A program made the position numbers and the translations under genes. Below, one piece after another: positions 34,051-42,363 of a stretch of 52,829 bases of DNA. The stretch lies in assembly GCA_043816305.1 (NCBI GenBank), contig JBDRHZ010000051.1:1-52829 (forward strand), written 5' to 3'. Origin of the DNA: JAHIVN01 sp018816645 (lineage in GTDB: Bacteria > Patescibacteriota > Dojkabacteria > JAHIVN01). Under the pieces are notes generated by a model that was not told the origin of the DNA, made no database searches, and saw only the letters and a program-made list of their open reading frames with translations. How positions within the stretch are numbered: the first letter of the stretch is position 1; each line of letters begins with the position of its first letter.

Positions 34051-36318
34051 ATGACCAACTACATCTCACTTAAAGGCGTGAGAACCAACAATTTAAAAAA
34101 TGTCTCAGTCGACATCCCCCGAAATAAGGTGACTGTCATCACAGGGCTATCGGGCTCAGGCAAGACAAGCCTTGCCTTTGACACGATCTTCGCTCAGGCA
34201 CAACTTGAGTATCTGGAGTCAATCTCTACTTACTCCAGAAAGGGTTTTGGGAAGGTAAGGAAGCCAAAAGCACAGTCGATAGAAGGCCTCTCCCCTGCCA
34301 TCGCCATAGAGCAGAAAAAGCTTGGGAATAATCCTAGATCAACCGTTGGAACATATAGTGAGATCTATACTTATCTCCGACTATTATTCTCTAGAATATC
34401 AACTCCAGACAGACCGCGTCTAAGTGCCGGTCACTTCTCGCCAAATAACCCCAAAGGAGCATGTCCGAAATGCAGGGGAATTGGGTTCACATTTGAAGTG
34501 AATATTGATAATTTGATTGACCTTGATAAGTCGATTAATGAAGGCGGGATATTGTGGAAAAGGTTAAGTCCCGACAGTTTTGGGATAAAAATATTGAGAG
34601 CAACGAACTTCTTTGACTTCGATAAGAAAATAAAGGACTTCTCGAAGAAAGAATTGAATCTCCTGCTCTACTCTGAGCCGGTAAAGGCGCACGTCCCGGA
34701 ATATGTAGCAAAAGGATTTTCGTACTCAACATTTAGAGGAATGATTAAGTCCATTAAAAGGTTGAAAAAAAGAAGTGATGGCAGGAAAATGGAAAGAGAT
34801 AGGAATCTTCTTGAATATGATAAGAATTTGTATATCAGAAAGGAGTGCGCTAGCTGCAAAGGCTTATTGCTCCAAAAAAAGGTGCTCGCTAAAGAAATAA
34901 ATGGTTTAAATATAGCCGAAGTATCAAGCCTGGATCTTGAGCAGCTGCTCAGATGGCTCAGGAAGTCAGATAGCCCATTAGCCAAACAGCTTATAGAACA
35001 CACAATCGGAAACGTTCAGAGATTAATAGATATCGGCCTGGGGTATCTCAGTCTAAATAGGCCAATTCCGACTCTTTCTGGCGGCGAGTCACAAAGATTG
35101 AAATTAGCAAAGCACCTTGGAATTAATCTTATCGAAATGATCTATGTCTTAGATGAGCCGACTATAGGAATGCATCCGAAAGATATCCAAAGGATCATAA
35201 AACTTTTAAAGCTTCTCAAAGCCAATGGAAACACAGTTATCGTAGTGGAACATGATAAGGAAGTTATCAAAAGTGCGGATTTTATAATAGATATAGGTCC
35301 TAAGGCCGGTAAGTATGGCGGCAAGATTGTTGCACAGGGTGGCTACCAGAGAATTATTGCGGGAAGTGGTCTAACTTCACAATATCTGAGCGACAAGAAA
35401 AGATTTAAGAACTCATCAAGGAAGAGAATTGTCAAAAGTCTCTTGGAGTTTCATAATTTAAAGAGGAATAACCTGAGCCATATAGATGTAAAGATAGCCA
35501 AAAATGCTCTTAATTTAGTCATTGGCGCCTCGGGAGCAGGGAAAAGTAGTCTTATCGAGGAGATTGTAGAAAAGGCGCCGGAAGTCGTTCTTATCGATCA
35601 AAGTCCCATCGGTAAAACTTCAAGGTCAAATCCGGCCACATATACAGGACTCTTTGATGTCATCAGAGAAGAAATGGCGCTGCATCTCAACTGCTCAAAA
35701 GCTGATCTGTCATTTAACTCAAAGGGGGGATGTGAAAAATGCGGGGGCCAAGGAATAGTAAAGATTGATATGCACTTCTTGGAAGACGTCGAAGTTGTAT
35801 GTGATAGATGCAAAGGAACACGGTATAAAAAAGATGTGCTGAAGAACTTAATATATAAAGGGAAAAATATAGCAGAAATATTAGGCATGTCCGTTAGCGA
35901 GATCAGCAGTATATTCACATCGGAAAGTGTTCTCTCTAAGGCAAAGCTCTTAAAAGATGTCGGACTAGGATATCTTAAGATTGGTCAGGAAGCTACGCAC
36001 CTCTCCGGGGGAGAGTCTCAAAGAATCAAGCTTGGCAAGCACCTAGACAGCAAAGGAGATATCCTGATACTTGACGAGCCAACCGTTGGACTGCATCTAT
36101 ATGACATTGACAGGCTTATGTCGGTAATGCACCAGATTGTCGATAGAGGCAACACTGTTATTATTGTAGAGCACAATGTAGAAGTAATAAGAAATGCTGA
36201 TTGGATCATAGAACTTGGACCTAGCGGGGGAACAAAGGGAGGAAAATTATTGTATCAGGGAGATTTAAATAGTATCAAAAATAGCTCACGTTCCAGTATG
36301 AAGAATTATCTCTGGTAG
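34051..36318 (+). CDS. UvrA-like ABC ATPase (short, UvrA2/DrrC type)
   Basis: 755 residues, against about 940 for housekeeping UvrA. Two ABC modules are complete: Walker A GLSGSGKTS (32-40) and GASGAGKSS (about 492-500), signatures LSGGESQRLKLAKHL (about 343) and LSGGESQRIKLGKHL (about 650), with DEPT Walker B after each. The UvrA-specific NPRSTVGTYSEIYTYLR is present, as is a four-Cys zinc finger (CEKCGGQG, then CDRCKGTRY) at about 563-592 and CPKC/CASC pairs in the first half. The UvrB-binding domain is missing or much reduced. Short UvrA paralogs such as DrrC protect drug producers against DNA-intercalating antibiotics. It is transcribed from a MerR-type promoter; no uvrB is nearby. Confidence 0.9.
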   Translation: MTNYISLKGVRTNNLKNVSVDIPRNKVTVITGLSGSGKTSLAFDTIFAQAQLEYLESISTYSRKGFGKVRKPKAQSIEGLSPAIAIEQKKLGNNPRSTVGTYSEIYTYLRLLFSRISTPDRPRLSAGHFSPNNPKGACPKCRGIGFTFEVNIDNLIDLDKSINEGGILWKRLSPDSFGIKILRATNFFDFDKKIKDFSKKELNLLLYSEPVKAHVPEYVAKGFSYSTFRGMIKSIKRLKKRSDGRKMERDRNLLEYDKNLYIRKECASCKGLLLQKKVLAKEINGLNIAEVSSLDLEQLLRWLRKSDSPLAKQLIEHTIGNVQRLIDIGLGYLSLNRPIPTLSGGESQRLKLAKHLGINLIEMIYVLDEPTIGMHPKDIQRIIKLLKLLKANGNTVIVVEHDKEVIKSADFIIDIGPKAGKYGGKIVAQGGYQRIIAGSGLTSQYLSDKKRFKNSSRKRIVKSLLEFHNLKRNNLSHIDVKIAKNALNLVIGASGAGKSSLIEEIVEKAPEVVLIDQSPIGKTSRSNPATYTGLFDVIREEMALHLNCSKADLSFNSKGGCEKCGGQGIVKIDMHFLEDVEVVCDRCKGTRYKKDVLKNLIYKGKNIAEILGMSVSEISSIFTSESVLSKAKLLKDVGLGYLKIGQEATHLSGGESQRIKLGKHLDSKGDILILDEPTVGLHLYDIDRLMSVMHQIVDRGNTVIIVEHNVEVIRNADWIIELGPSGGTKGGKLLYQGDLNSIKNSSRSSMKNYLW

Positions 36319-36330
36319 AATTTCACAAAA

Positions 36331-37731
36331 CTACTTCTTACCTTTCTTAGAGGGAGGCCCGGCTACTGTTCCAAATTTCAAGTTTACACCCTGCTTCTTT
36401 TTCCTTTTATTTAGAACATACCAAACACCAAGAATCGGCCATACTGTAAGGTTCAGAATCAACAGCCCTTTCCAAAAGCTGAAATCTTTCTCTCCTGGCT
36501 CTCCGTCTGGTCCATATATCGTTATCACTTCCTCGTTTGAATCTCTCGACTCAAGATCTCCCTTGACTGTCCTAACAACATAAAAATATGTCTTTCCCTC
36601 CTCTACTTCCCCATCTTTATAACTTGTCTTATCTGCACCAATCTCAGTAAGAAAAACATAAGAAGTGCTATCCTCCTCACTCTTATAAATCCTGTACCCA
36701 TCTATCCCCATAGTACTTGAGTGCTCCCATTTCAACTCGGCATAGTATTTATCCTGATCGATACCTGAAATAACTTCCAGATTAGACGGCGGGGAAACTT
36801 CGTCGGAAATGTTTTCTTCTGTTTTAGGTTCCTCCTCTTTATCTTCATCTTCGCCTGACATCTTTGTTTTAAACGTTGCTTCGAGAGACTCTGACTTATT
36901 TCCATCCATATCCTCGCTTACCACTTTGAAATGGTATTTTGTATCCGGCTTTAAATCAGTTAAACTTACACTGTGTGTGGATGTGTAATCGCCGCTTCCG
37001 GCTACTTTGCCATACGATGAACTTTCTCCGTATTCAACAAAGCTAGTTGAACTCTCATCAGTTTTCCATCCTATTTTGGCTGTTGTTTGTGAAATTGTCG
37101 TTATCCCAATGTCCGAAATAACCGGCGGAATTTCATCCGGTACAGAATAGGTAATAGCCAGTGCTGGTTTATTTACACTTTCCCGGCTCCCAAAGGTATG
37201 ATCATAATCAGCTGAATCAGCTGATTTAGTTGACTCAAAGTATAAGCCATAGTTCATCGATACGTTTGAAATCCAGGTTTCGACCAGATCAGAAAAATCT
37301 TGAGAAAAAGTAACTTGTCCAACATTACTCCCTACGGACTGTGCTCCATATACAACACCCAAATCTACTCCTGGTTTCGAAGCCCCCGAAACTGTTGATT
37401 CGCTCCAAGTAGAAGTTACCTTGTAGACGTTTAATGTAACAACATTGCCATCTACCTCACTCTGATGAAGAGATAAGCTTGCCGATTGTATAACAGCATT
37501 TGAAGGAACACTCCCAAGATCAAACTTTACTAGAAAAGCCGAAGAAGATGTCGCGTCATTTCGGCATTTAAGCGTCACTTCAGAGCCATGGACAGTACTA
37601 TCCGAGTCAACTATAGTTGCATCTGCAGAAGGATAGAGACTTACAGATTTGGTATCCTGCGCAAAAGAACCCTGTGGGAATAATGATAAAATAAAAGCAG
37701 TAATAATTGTGCTGCCTAGAAGCTTTTTCAC
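36331..37731 (-). CDS. Surface DNRLRE/fibronectin-III protein, C-terminally anchored
   Basis: 466 residues. A signal peptide (about 1-24, ending GSFAQ) leads into a DNRLRE-type beta domain (about 27-195: SADATIVDSDS near the start, then FLVKFDLGSVPSNAVIQSASLSL, TSTWSESTVSG and FGSRESVNKPALAITYS). Two fibronectin type III domains follow (about 200-290 and 315-408), separated by an acidic linker (EDEDKEEEPKTEE). A membrane helix at about 424-441 and a Lys-rich tail anchor it. No LPxTG is seen, so the sortase at 46452 is not an obvious partner. Expected role: cell-surface adhesion or carbohydrate contact. It converges with the uvrA-like gene, 12 bases away. Confidence 0.85.
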   Translation of the reverse strand: MKKLLGSTIITAFILSLFPQGSFAQDTKSVSLYPSADATIVDSDSTVHGSEVTLKCRNDATSSSAFLVKFDLGSVPSNAVIQSASLSLHQSEVDGNVVTLNVYKVTSTWSESTVSGASKPGVDLGVVYGAQSVGSNVGQVTFSQDFSDLVETWISNVSMNYGLYFESTKSADSADYDHTFGSRESVNKPALAITYSVPDEIPPVISDIGITTISQTTAKIGWKTDESSTSFVEYGESSSYGKVAGSGDYTSTHSVSLTDLKPDTKYHFKVVSEDMDGNKSESLEATFKTKMSGEDEDKEEEPKTEENISDEVSPPSNLEVISGIDQDKYYAELKWEHSSTMGIDGYRIYKSEEDSTSYVFLTEIGADKTSYKDGEVEEGKTYFYVVRTVKGDLESRDSNEEVITIYGPDGEPGEKDFSFWKGLLILNLTVWPILGVWYVLNKRKKKQGVNLKFGTVAGPPSKKGKK

Positions 37732-37928
37732 AAATTTCTCTCCGACTTATGGGATAAAGGTACTATATAAAGGGGAAAATATCAAGTCCTAATAGCGACT
37801 GTTTCGCCATATATTTTATACCTCCTTTGCTTTCTCTATAGAGTAGCTCAACAATTCTGCAACATAGCTATTTAATAATTATCTTCAAGCAGCATTCCCA
37901 AGTTGCAATATTTTTTTTGGCAATTCTA

Positions 37929-37958
37929 TTGAACCTATAATGTCAAATTTGATATAAT
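37929..37958 (+). promoter_or_regulatory. Promoter of the 78-residue ORF
   Basis: TTGAAC (37929-37934), 18-base spacer, TATAAT (37953-37958); the start codon is at 37982, giving a leader of about 17 bases. Confidence 0.55.
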
Positions 37959-37981
37959 ATAAGAATACTAGATTTACCATT

Positions 37982-38218
37982 ATGTTAGTTCCTATCCGGT
38001 CAACCGAAATATTAGAAGGAATAAGATCAACAGCATCAACGCTTAAAGATGCTCTAATGCACACTGCCGGAAAAGTTATAACGACATCGCTAGAGGTAGT
38101 GCAACATGGAGTCGAGCTTTCAGGTCAAGCATTAGATGCTCTGAGAGGCGCTTTATTCGAAGTAGTATCAATCCTCGTCGGCCAAACCTCCCCTTCACCC
38201 AGACTAAACGACGTCTAA
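37982..38218 (+). CDS. Small protein of 78 residues, unknown
   Basis: ATG start 23 bases after a good -10 box. The translation is helical and amphipathic, with regularly spaced small and hydrophobic residues (ILEGIRSTASTLKDALMHTA, then TSLEVVQHGVELSGQALDAL), a hydrophobic end (LFEVVSILVG) and a short polar tail. No family recognised. It could be a membrane-associated helical peptide like the YtxH-type protein at 51968. It ends 6 bases before the convergent ECF-S-like gene. Coding status is moderately likely from the promoter and the helical composition, not from homology. Confidence 0.5.
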   Translation: MLVPIRSTEILEGIRSTASTLKDALMHTAGKVITTSLEVVQHGVELSGQALDALRGALFEVVSILVGQTSPSPRLNDV

Positions 38219-38223
38219 GATCA

Positions 38224-38799
38224 TTATCTATTTAGAAGCTTCAGATTTACATTCTTGAGATATTTGTACCCGCTATTGTAGGCAAGTTCTGTTGCAACAA
38301 ACACCGCTGGAACTATTATCATGTTTCCGATCAGTTGCGGAATCAGGAAAGGAACTCCCATTTCATAACTAAGCAACAGTCCTTCTAATGTCTTCGGATA
38401 CAGGTTCGAGACTAAAACCACACCAAAGTTTGTCCACAGGAAAAAGAAGACTGTGAACACAATCCCCGCAAGTTCTGACAACAAAGCTGTTTTGACTATT
38501 GCAGGAACTTTGCTCAAGAATCTGTCCGCCTGCTTTCCCCTCATTAGTTTACCGAGCAAATGCGCTGACCCGAAAGCGGACCAGGTAAAGATAAATACTG
38601 GCGAGTTTCCGATGATTAGATCCGACACAATCATGATACCTAAAGGAATAGCGTATGAAGAATTTTTTCGCATGAAAAAGGCCCCTGCAAGACATAGAGC
38701 TGTCACAAATTCTACATTTGGAGCGATATGCCACACTGTTCTTGTAAGCACTCCAAATGAAATATAGACCAGTACGAAAACGATATCTTTTATTTTCAT
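38224..38799 (-). CDS. ECF transporter S-component-like membrane protein (DUF6580 type)
   Basis: 191 residues, five to six membrane helices. The N-terminal APNVEFVTALCLAGAFF segment followed by a SSYAIPLGIMIVSDLIIG helix resembles the small substrate-binding (S) subunits of energy-coupling factor vitamin transporters and the related DUF6580 group. It is second in an operon with the DUF4430 protein, 49 bases downstream, and the whole unit follows a cobalamin riboswitch, so cobalamin or a corrinoid is the predicted substrate. EcfA and EcfT modules are not in this window and would have to be encoded elsewhere. Family assignment is from topology and motif feel, so moderate. Confidence 0.72.
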   Translation of the reverse strand: MKIKDIVFVLVYISFGVLTRTVWHIAPNVEFVTALCLAGAFFMRKNSSYAIPLGIMIVSDLIIGNSPVFIFTWSAFGSAHLLGKLMRGKQADRFLSKVPAIVKTALLSELAGIVFTVFFFLWTNFGVVLVSNLYPKTLEGLLLSYEMGVPFLIPQLIGNMIIVPAVFVATELAYNSGYKYLKNVNLKLLNR

Positions 38800-38848
38800 C
38801 TATTAAAAATAATAATTAAGTTAATACCAAATTCTTTAGCAGCAGGTC

Positions 38849-39358
38849 TTAAAATTCTACATTCTCAACCTGTAATGTCAACTTGTCTCCAGCAGCTGCC
38901 TTATAGTCGCCAACACCTACCATACTCATCTCGCCATTTACAAGAAATGCCCAGAACTTTGTTTTCACATCAGGATGGTAGTTATTTACAGATGAAACAA
39001 AAACTCCAAAGTCGCTCTCTTCATAGTCAAATGAAAACTTATCGCTCCGCTCATCCAGCATTTTCATATATTCAAACGCCGTCTTTCCTTTTTCAAAACC
39101 AAGGCAATAATTCCTAACTTCCTTCTGCCCCTGAGTCACAACTTCAGAATCAAAATCTATACAGTCCTTCCTCACAGAAATATTTACTTCCCAGTCTGTT
39201 ACTTCAGCTTTTTGCTGCTCTCCCAAAACAGAGTCGTCACAAGTCTTTCTGTCGTAGCCGATCTTATATGATATGACCATTAAACCAACCGTAATGATAC
39301 CGGCAAGCAAACCCCATTTGAGCTGCCCTAAGTCAAGCTTTTTTATCAAGTTGCCCAT
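38849..39358 (-). CDS. Membrane-anchored DUF4430 (transcobalamin-like) protein
   Basis: 169 residues: one N-terminal membrane helix (about 15-32) and an extracytoplasmic domain. The C-terminal part, with FEYMKMLDERSD, DFGVFVSSVNNY, then KFWAFLVNGEMSMVGVGDYKAAAGDKLTLQVENVEF, has the DUF4430 pattern (W.F.VNG, then GDY.l..GD), the fold shared with the C-terminal beta domain of intrinsic factor and transcobalamin. Cys39, Cys66 and Cys84 could form a disulfide. It is the first gene after the cobalamin riboswitch and the terminator, so it is the direct target of cobalamin control. Predicted role: capture of cobalamin at the surface and hand-off to the neighbouring ECF-S-like protein. Confidence 0.82.
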   Translation of the reverse strand: MGNLIKKLDLGQLKWGLLAGIITVGLMVISYKIGYDRKTCDDSVLGEQQKAEVTDWEVNISVRKDCIDFDSEVVTQGQKEVRNYCLGFEKGKTAFEYMKMLDERSDKFSFDYEESDFGVFVSSVNNYHPDVKTKFWAFLVNGEMSMVGVGDYKAAAGDKLTLQVENVEF

Positions 39359-39440
39359 AAATAAATTTATAAAAAATTAATTCGGGCAGAATTACCAAAC
39401 AACTATTCGGCACTAAACACTTTTTAATAATTCACTAGCA

Positions 39441-39469
39441 AAACAAAAATCCTCCCAAGAGAGAGGATT
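39441..39469 (-). terminator. Riboswitch-controlled intrinsic terminator
   Basis: On the minus strand AATCCTC, 8-base loop, GAGGATT, then TTTTGTTT. It lies between the aptamer and the DUF4430 start. AGGATCAT just after the aptamer's closing stem (about 39519-39526) can pair at 7 of 8 positions with the 5' arm of this stem, offering a mutually exclusive antiterminator. Confidence 0.85.
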
Positions 39470-39523
39470 ATGCTTATTCTGAACTTAGTTCTCCACTTTC
39501 TTGCTCGAGAAAATACTATGATC

Positions 39524-39663
39524 CTTATCTAAGTTTTCAGACTTTAATCCCGCTAAGCGGGAAACTGTTGCGGCACAGTGAGGGAATTTCACCCAGGAAC
39601 GAAATCTCATTCCCGTAATGAAGTGAATTTATTCTACTTCACTACTGCTTGCCTCAGATAAAG
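39524..39663 (-). ncRNA. Cobalamin riboswitch
   Basis: On the minus strand TTACGGGAATGAG (about 39606-39618) leads to the conserved GGGTGAAATTCCC (39594-39582) and CACTGTGCCGCAACAG (39580-39565), which is the B12-box core (GGTGAAAATCC, then CnGnCCCGCAACTGT in the consensus). TTTATCTGAG and CTTAGATAAG (39662-39653 and 39533-39524) form a closing stem with two G-U pairs. A CCCGCTTAGCGGG hairpin (39549-39561) extends one arm. Downstream terminator and target genes with transcobalamin-like and ECF-S-like products support the ligand. Boundaries are approximate. Confidence 0.88.
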
Positions 39664-39726
39664 ACATTTGCTGTTGTTAATGTCTCTTAACGAGCCGATT
39701 CTTGATCAGATTCGTTAATATATCAG

Positions 39727-39755
39727 ACGATATCAGTATAAAGCCCACTTGTCAA
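39727..39755 (-). promoter_or_regulatory. Promoter of the cobalamin riboswitch operon
   Basis: TTGACA (39755-39750), a 17-base spacer, TATCGT (39732-39727). The -35 is perfect, the -10 only partly matches. Confidence 0.5.
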
Positions 39756-39889
39756 ATGTTTAAATTAGTTGGATAGAATGATGGAGGAATGTACTCGACC
39801 CAGGTTAGTATTTCTATCTACTATTCGTTAAACATACATAATACAAAACAACCGTTGAACTATATTGCAGCTAATTTTTGTGTTTCACT

Positions 39890-40816
39890 CTAGTTCACCA
39901 GATTCCTCGGCTTCTGCTTAATTACCGAAATGATGCTATCCACCCACACCTCAACTTTCTCCTCAAGCGTTTCTCTTGTAAACCAATTGACATGAGGCAT
40001 TATAAAGATATTATCCTCTGGACTGATAGATATATTCTCTTGATTATCGCTGGCAGCTCCATAAAGCTTTCCCTGTTTAACGCTTCGAACTAAGCTCTTC
40101 CAATCCACTATTCCCCTATGCGAAATATCTATGAGCGAGGAGGTCTTCTTCAAAAGATCCATTTCCTCCTTTGAGACAAAGTTGGATGTTTTGTCGTTCA
40201 TTTCCAAACAAACAAAGACAAAGTCAGAAACTTTTAGCAGCTTCTTCAATGCAAGATATTTATAGTTCATATTTCTGGATTTTTTGGACCAGTAAACAAC
40301 CTTCATACCTAAGCTATCAGTTAACTGTGCAATTCTGCTCCCTATATTTCCGAGCCCTATGATTCCAGCCGTCTTCCCTTTGATTTCTGCTAATAAATTT
40401 TCGGGAATATAACTAAATTCTTTTTGCTTCATAATAACTGGGAATCTTCTAGCAACTGCAAACATCATGCATATTGCGCCCTCAGCAACAGCATTTGTTG
40501 AACTTGCAGGAACATTGGTCAATGAGATTCCCTTCTTTCTAAGTGCTTTGCCGTCAACCCATTCAAAGCTTGTTGTCGATAGGCATACCCCTTTCAGATC
40601 AGGTATCTCCGCCAAGAACGCGCCTGGAAGAATCCAGTTCATAGGCTCTGGGAACGGAGCAAGGATTTTATCACCATCTTTTAACAAGGGCTTAATCTTT
40701 CGTATATCTAACGAATCATCCTCGACAAATTCTACTTCAGCATATTTTCTTAGCCGCTTGAGCTGCTTTTCCGGAATATTTATTCTTTTAGTGATAAACA
40801 TTACTTTCACAAACAA
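39890..40816 (-). CDS. D-2-hydroxyacid dehydrogenase, catalytic residues intact
   Basis: 308 residues of the D-isomer 2-hydroxyacid dehydrogenase family. The Rossmann motif is GIIGLGNIGSRIA (about 151-163). The catalytic set is present: Arg234 (ISHRGIVDW), Glu260 (SDNQEN) and His275 (IMPHVNWFT). It should reduce a 2-ketoacid or oxidise a D-2-hydroxyacid with NAD(H); substrate unknown. It diverges from the TrmB-type regulator at 40953 with 136 bases between starts, so regulation by that protein is likely. It is paralogous to the tandem pair at 42364 and 43329, which lack these residues. Confidence 0.88.
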   Translation of the reverse strand: MFVKVMFITKRINIPEKQLKRLRKYAEVEFVEDDSLDIRKIKPLLKDGDKILAPFPEPMNWILPGAFLAEIPDLKGVCLSTTSFEWVDGKALRKKGISLTNVPASSTNAVAEGAICMMFAVARRFPVIMKQKEFSYIPENLLAEIKGKTAGIIGLGNIGSRIAQLTDSLGMKVVYWSKKSRNMNYKYLALKKLLKVSDFVFVCLEMNDKTSNFVSKEEMDLLKKTSSLIDISHRGIVDWKSLVRSVKQGKLYGAASDNQENISISPEDNIFIMPHVNWFTRETLEEKVEVWVDSIISVIKQKPRNLVN

Positions 40817-40898
40817 AATAACCTAATAATTTAACAATAAACCGTCAGTGTCCCAGCTTGCCTGCCTCTGGAAGGCTCTGATCTAATATTCCATGTTA

Positions 40899-40927
40899 TT
40901 GACCTAGATTCTACCCCCTGTTACAAT
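40899..40927 (+). promoter_or_regulatory. Promoter of the first TrmB-type regulator
   Basis: TTGACC (40899-40904), 17-base spacer, TACAAT (40922-40927); the start codon follows at 40953. Confidence 0.6.
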
Positions 40928-40952
40928 CAGTTATCAATTAGTCGTCCGAACA

Positions 40953-41744
40953 ATGGACCAACAAAAAGTAACGGCAACACTTCTGCAACTTGGACTCGAT
41001 AAAAAGGAAGCTGAGATATATATCACAACGCTAAAGTCGTCTTCTCTATCTACCACACAACTATCAAAAGCAACAAACATTCCCAAAACAACTATTTATC
41101 GATATATAGAAGCTCTAATACAAAAAGGAATCCTGGATAAAGTTGTAGGGCCAAGAGGGATGCTTGTGAAAGCAAAGGAGCCGCAGAATCTTGACCTTTT
41201 GCTCTCAGAAAAACTGGGAAATGTAAAAATGGCAGAACACTTATTTCCACAGGTAGTCGGATTTCTAGACACCTTAAGAACGAATAAAAAGCACAAAACT
41301 GAGGTGCGTTATTTCGAAGGAAAGACAGGAATCAAACAACTACTTTGGAATACACTTCGAGCTGAAAGTAAAGATCCGGTTGTTGGTTATGGCTGCAAGA
41401 CTTGGAATGATTATGTCGGCAGAAGTTTTGCAGAAAAAGTACGATTTGAATACATAAGAAGGGGGATAAATAATAAGGAAATTCAGAATGATAAGATACT
41501 AGGCAAAAAGTTTACTGACGTTCAACAATATATCACTTCAAATTACCGCTTGAGAACAATACCTAGGTCGAAAATGAAGATAAACTATAATACCATAATT
41601 TACGATGAATTTTTCTCATTTTACAGCATGCATCAGGATGAAGTCTTTGGTATAGAAATTCAAAACGCTGAGATAGCAAGAAGTCAGCGACAGATATTTG
41701 AACTGCTCTGGGAGATAGCTGAGGAAGCAATAGTACAACGATAG
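40953..41744 (+). CDS. TrmB-family transcriptional regulator 1
   Basis: 263 residues. Residues 1-75 are a TrmB-type winged helix (LLQLGLDKKEAEIYITTLKS, then LSKATNIPKTTIYRYIEALIQKGIL, with wing VVGPRGMLVKAKEP); a coiled-coil linker (about 80-105) leads to a ligand-binding domain that starts VRYFEGKTGIKQLLWNTLRAE. TrmB proteins sense sugars or other small molecules. It diverges from the D-2-hydroxyacid dehydrogenase at 39890 and is a paralog of the regulator at 44411 (same length, same VRYxxGxxGIKQ block). A hairpin overlapping its stop codon may terminate the transcript. Confidence 0.87.
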   Translation: MDQQKVTATLLQLGLDKKEAEIYITTLKSSSLSTTQLSKATNIPKTTIYRYIEALIQKGILDKVVGPRGMLVKAKEPQNLDLLLSEKLGNVKMAEHLFPQVVGFLDTLRTNKKHKTEVRYFEGKTGIKQLLWNTLRAESKDPVVGYGCKTWNDYVGRSFAEKVRFEYIRRGINNKEIQNDKILGKKFTDVQQYITSNYRLRTIPRSKMKINYNTIIYDEFFSFYSMHQDEVFGIEIQNAEIARSQRQIFELLWEIAEEAIVQR

Positions 41745-41760
41745 TTATACTATCGCTAGA
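41739..41760 (+). terminator. Hairpin at the end of TrmB regulator 1
   Basis: CGATAGT, loop TAT, ACTATCG (41739-41755), followed after five bases by CTTTT. The left arm overlaps the stop codon. Confidence 0.45.
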
Positions 41761-41768
41761 CTTTTGTA

Positions 41769-42311
41769 TTACTTCGCTTCAATCTCCCAAAGCAGCTCTG
41801 GAAACTCTACCACTCCCGAATCTTTCGTAAAATGTCCCCTACCCTTCAGCATCATCCACTTCGCCTTCATCCGTTTCGAAAACTCATGCGCTGTATATTC
41901 TGTAAAATACGGATCATTATCAGAATGGATCACTATTCTTTTACTGGCATTTTTTATTATCTGTTTATGCTCTATAGGATTTTCGAAGAATGTTTTATGT
42001 TCTGGAACCAAGCTCCAGAAATCCCACCCACTAACTGTAATCAGTCCTGCTACCTTTGCTGTAGAATTCTCAACCAGCCGTAAAGCAAGAACGGCTCCAA
42101 GACTATGTCCTATCATAATAGTTCCTTCATCGAGAGAATTCTCCCTAAGTGCACTTTTCGTCCATCTTGATAAGATCGGCTTCTCATTGTCCTTTAGTTT
42201 AGGGATAGAGACCTCGTAGCCTTTTTTAACCAGCTCATCTCTTATCCAGGGATACCAGTGAGAATCAGGAGTTGCATACCAAGCGTGTAGAAGGAGGACT
42301 TTCTTAGTCAT
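41769..42311 (-). CDS. RBBP9/YdeN-family alpha/beta hydrolase
   Basis: 180 residues. The nucleophile elbow is GHSLG with Ser70, the acid is Asp131 or Asp133 in SDNDPYFTEY, and the catalytic His160 lies in GRGHFT; the N-terminal VLLLHAWYATPDSHWYPWI is typical of RBBP9-type serine hydrolases. Substrates of such enzymes are mostly unknown. It sits between the two TrmB/dehydrogenase modules on the minus strand, 52 bases after the end of the catalytically dead dehydrogenase pair, so it may be co-transcribed with them. Confidence 0.85.
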   Translation of the reverse strand: MTKKVLLLHAWYATPDSHWYPWIRDELVKKGYEVSIPKLKDNEKPILSRWTKSALRENSLDEGTIMIGHSLGAVLALRLVENSTAKVAGLITVSGWDFWSLVPEHKTFFENPIEHKQIIKNASKRIVIHSDNDPYFTEYTAHEFSKRMKAKWMMLKGRGHFTKDSGVVEFPELLWEIEAK

Positions 42312-42363
42312 CTCAAATTCGAAACACTAATATTAGTTCTGGATTATTATAAATCGGACACCC

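Larger units (their letters stand above)
39359..39889. other. Riboswitch-bearing leader region
   Basis: 531 bases without a protein gene. On the minus strand, from right to left: promoter (39727-39755), an upstream leader, the cobalamin aptamer (39524-39663), a possible antiterminator segment, the terminator (39441-39469) and about 80 bases to the DUF4430 start. The part from 39760 to 39889 shows nothing recognisable. Confidence 0.8.

Noticed and set aside
36331..37731. Sortase substrate
   Set aside because: The C-terminus has a membrane helix and Lys-rich tail but no LPxTG-like motif before it.
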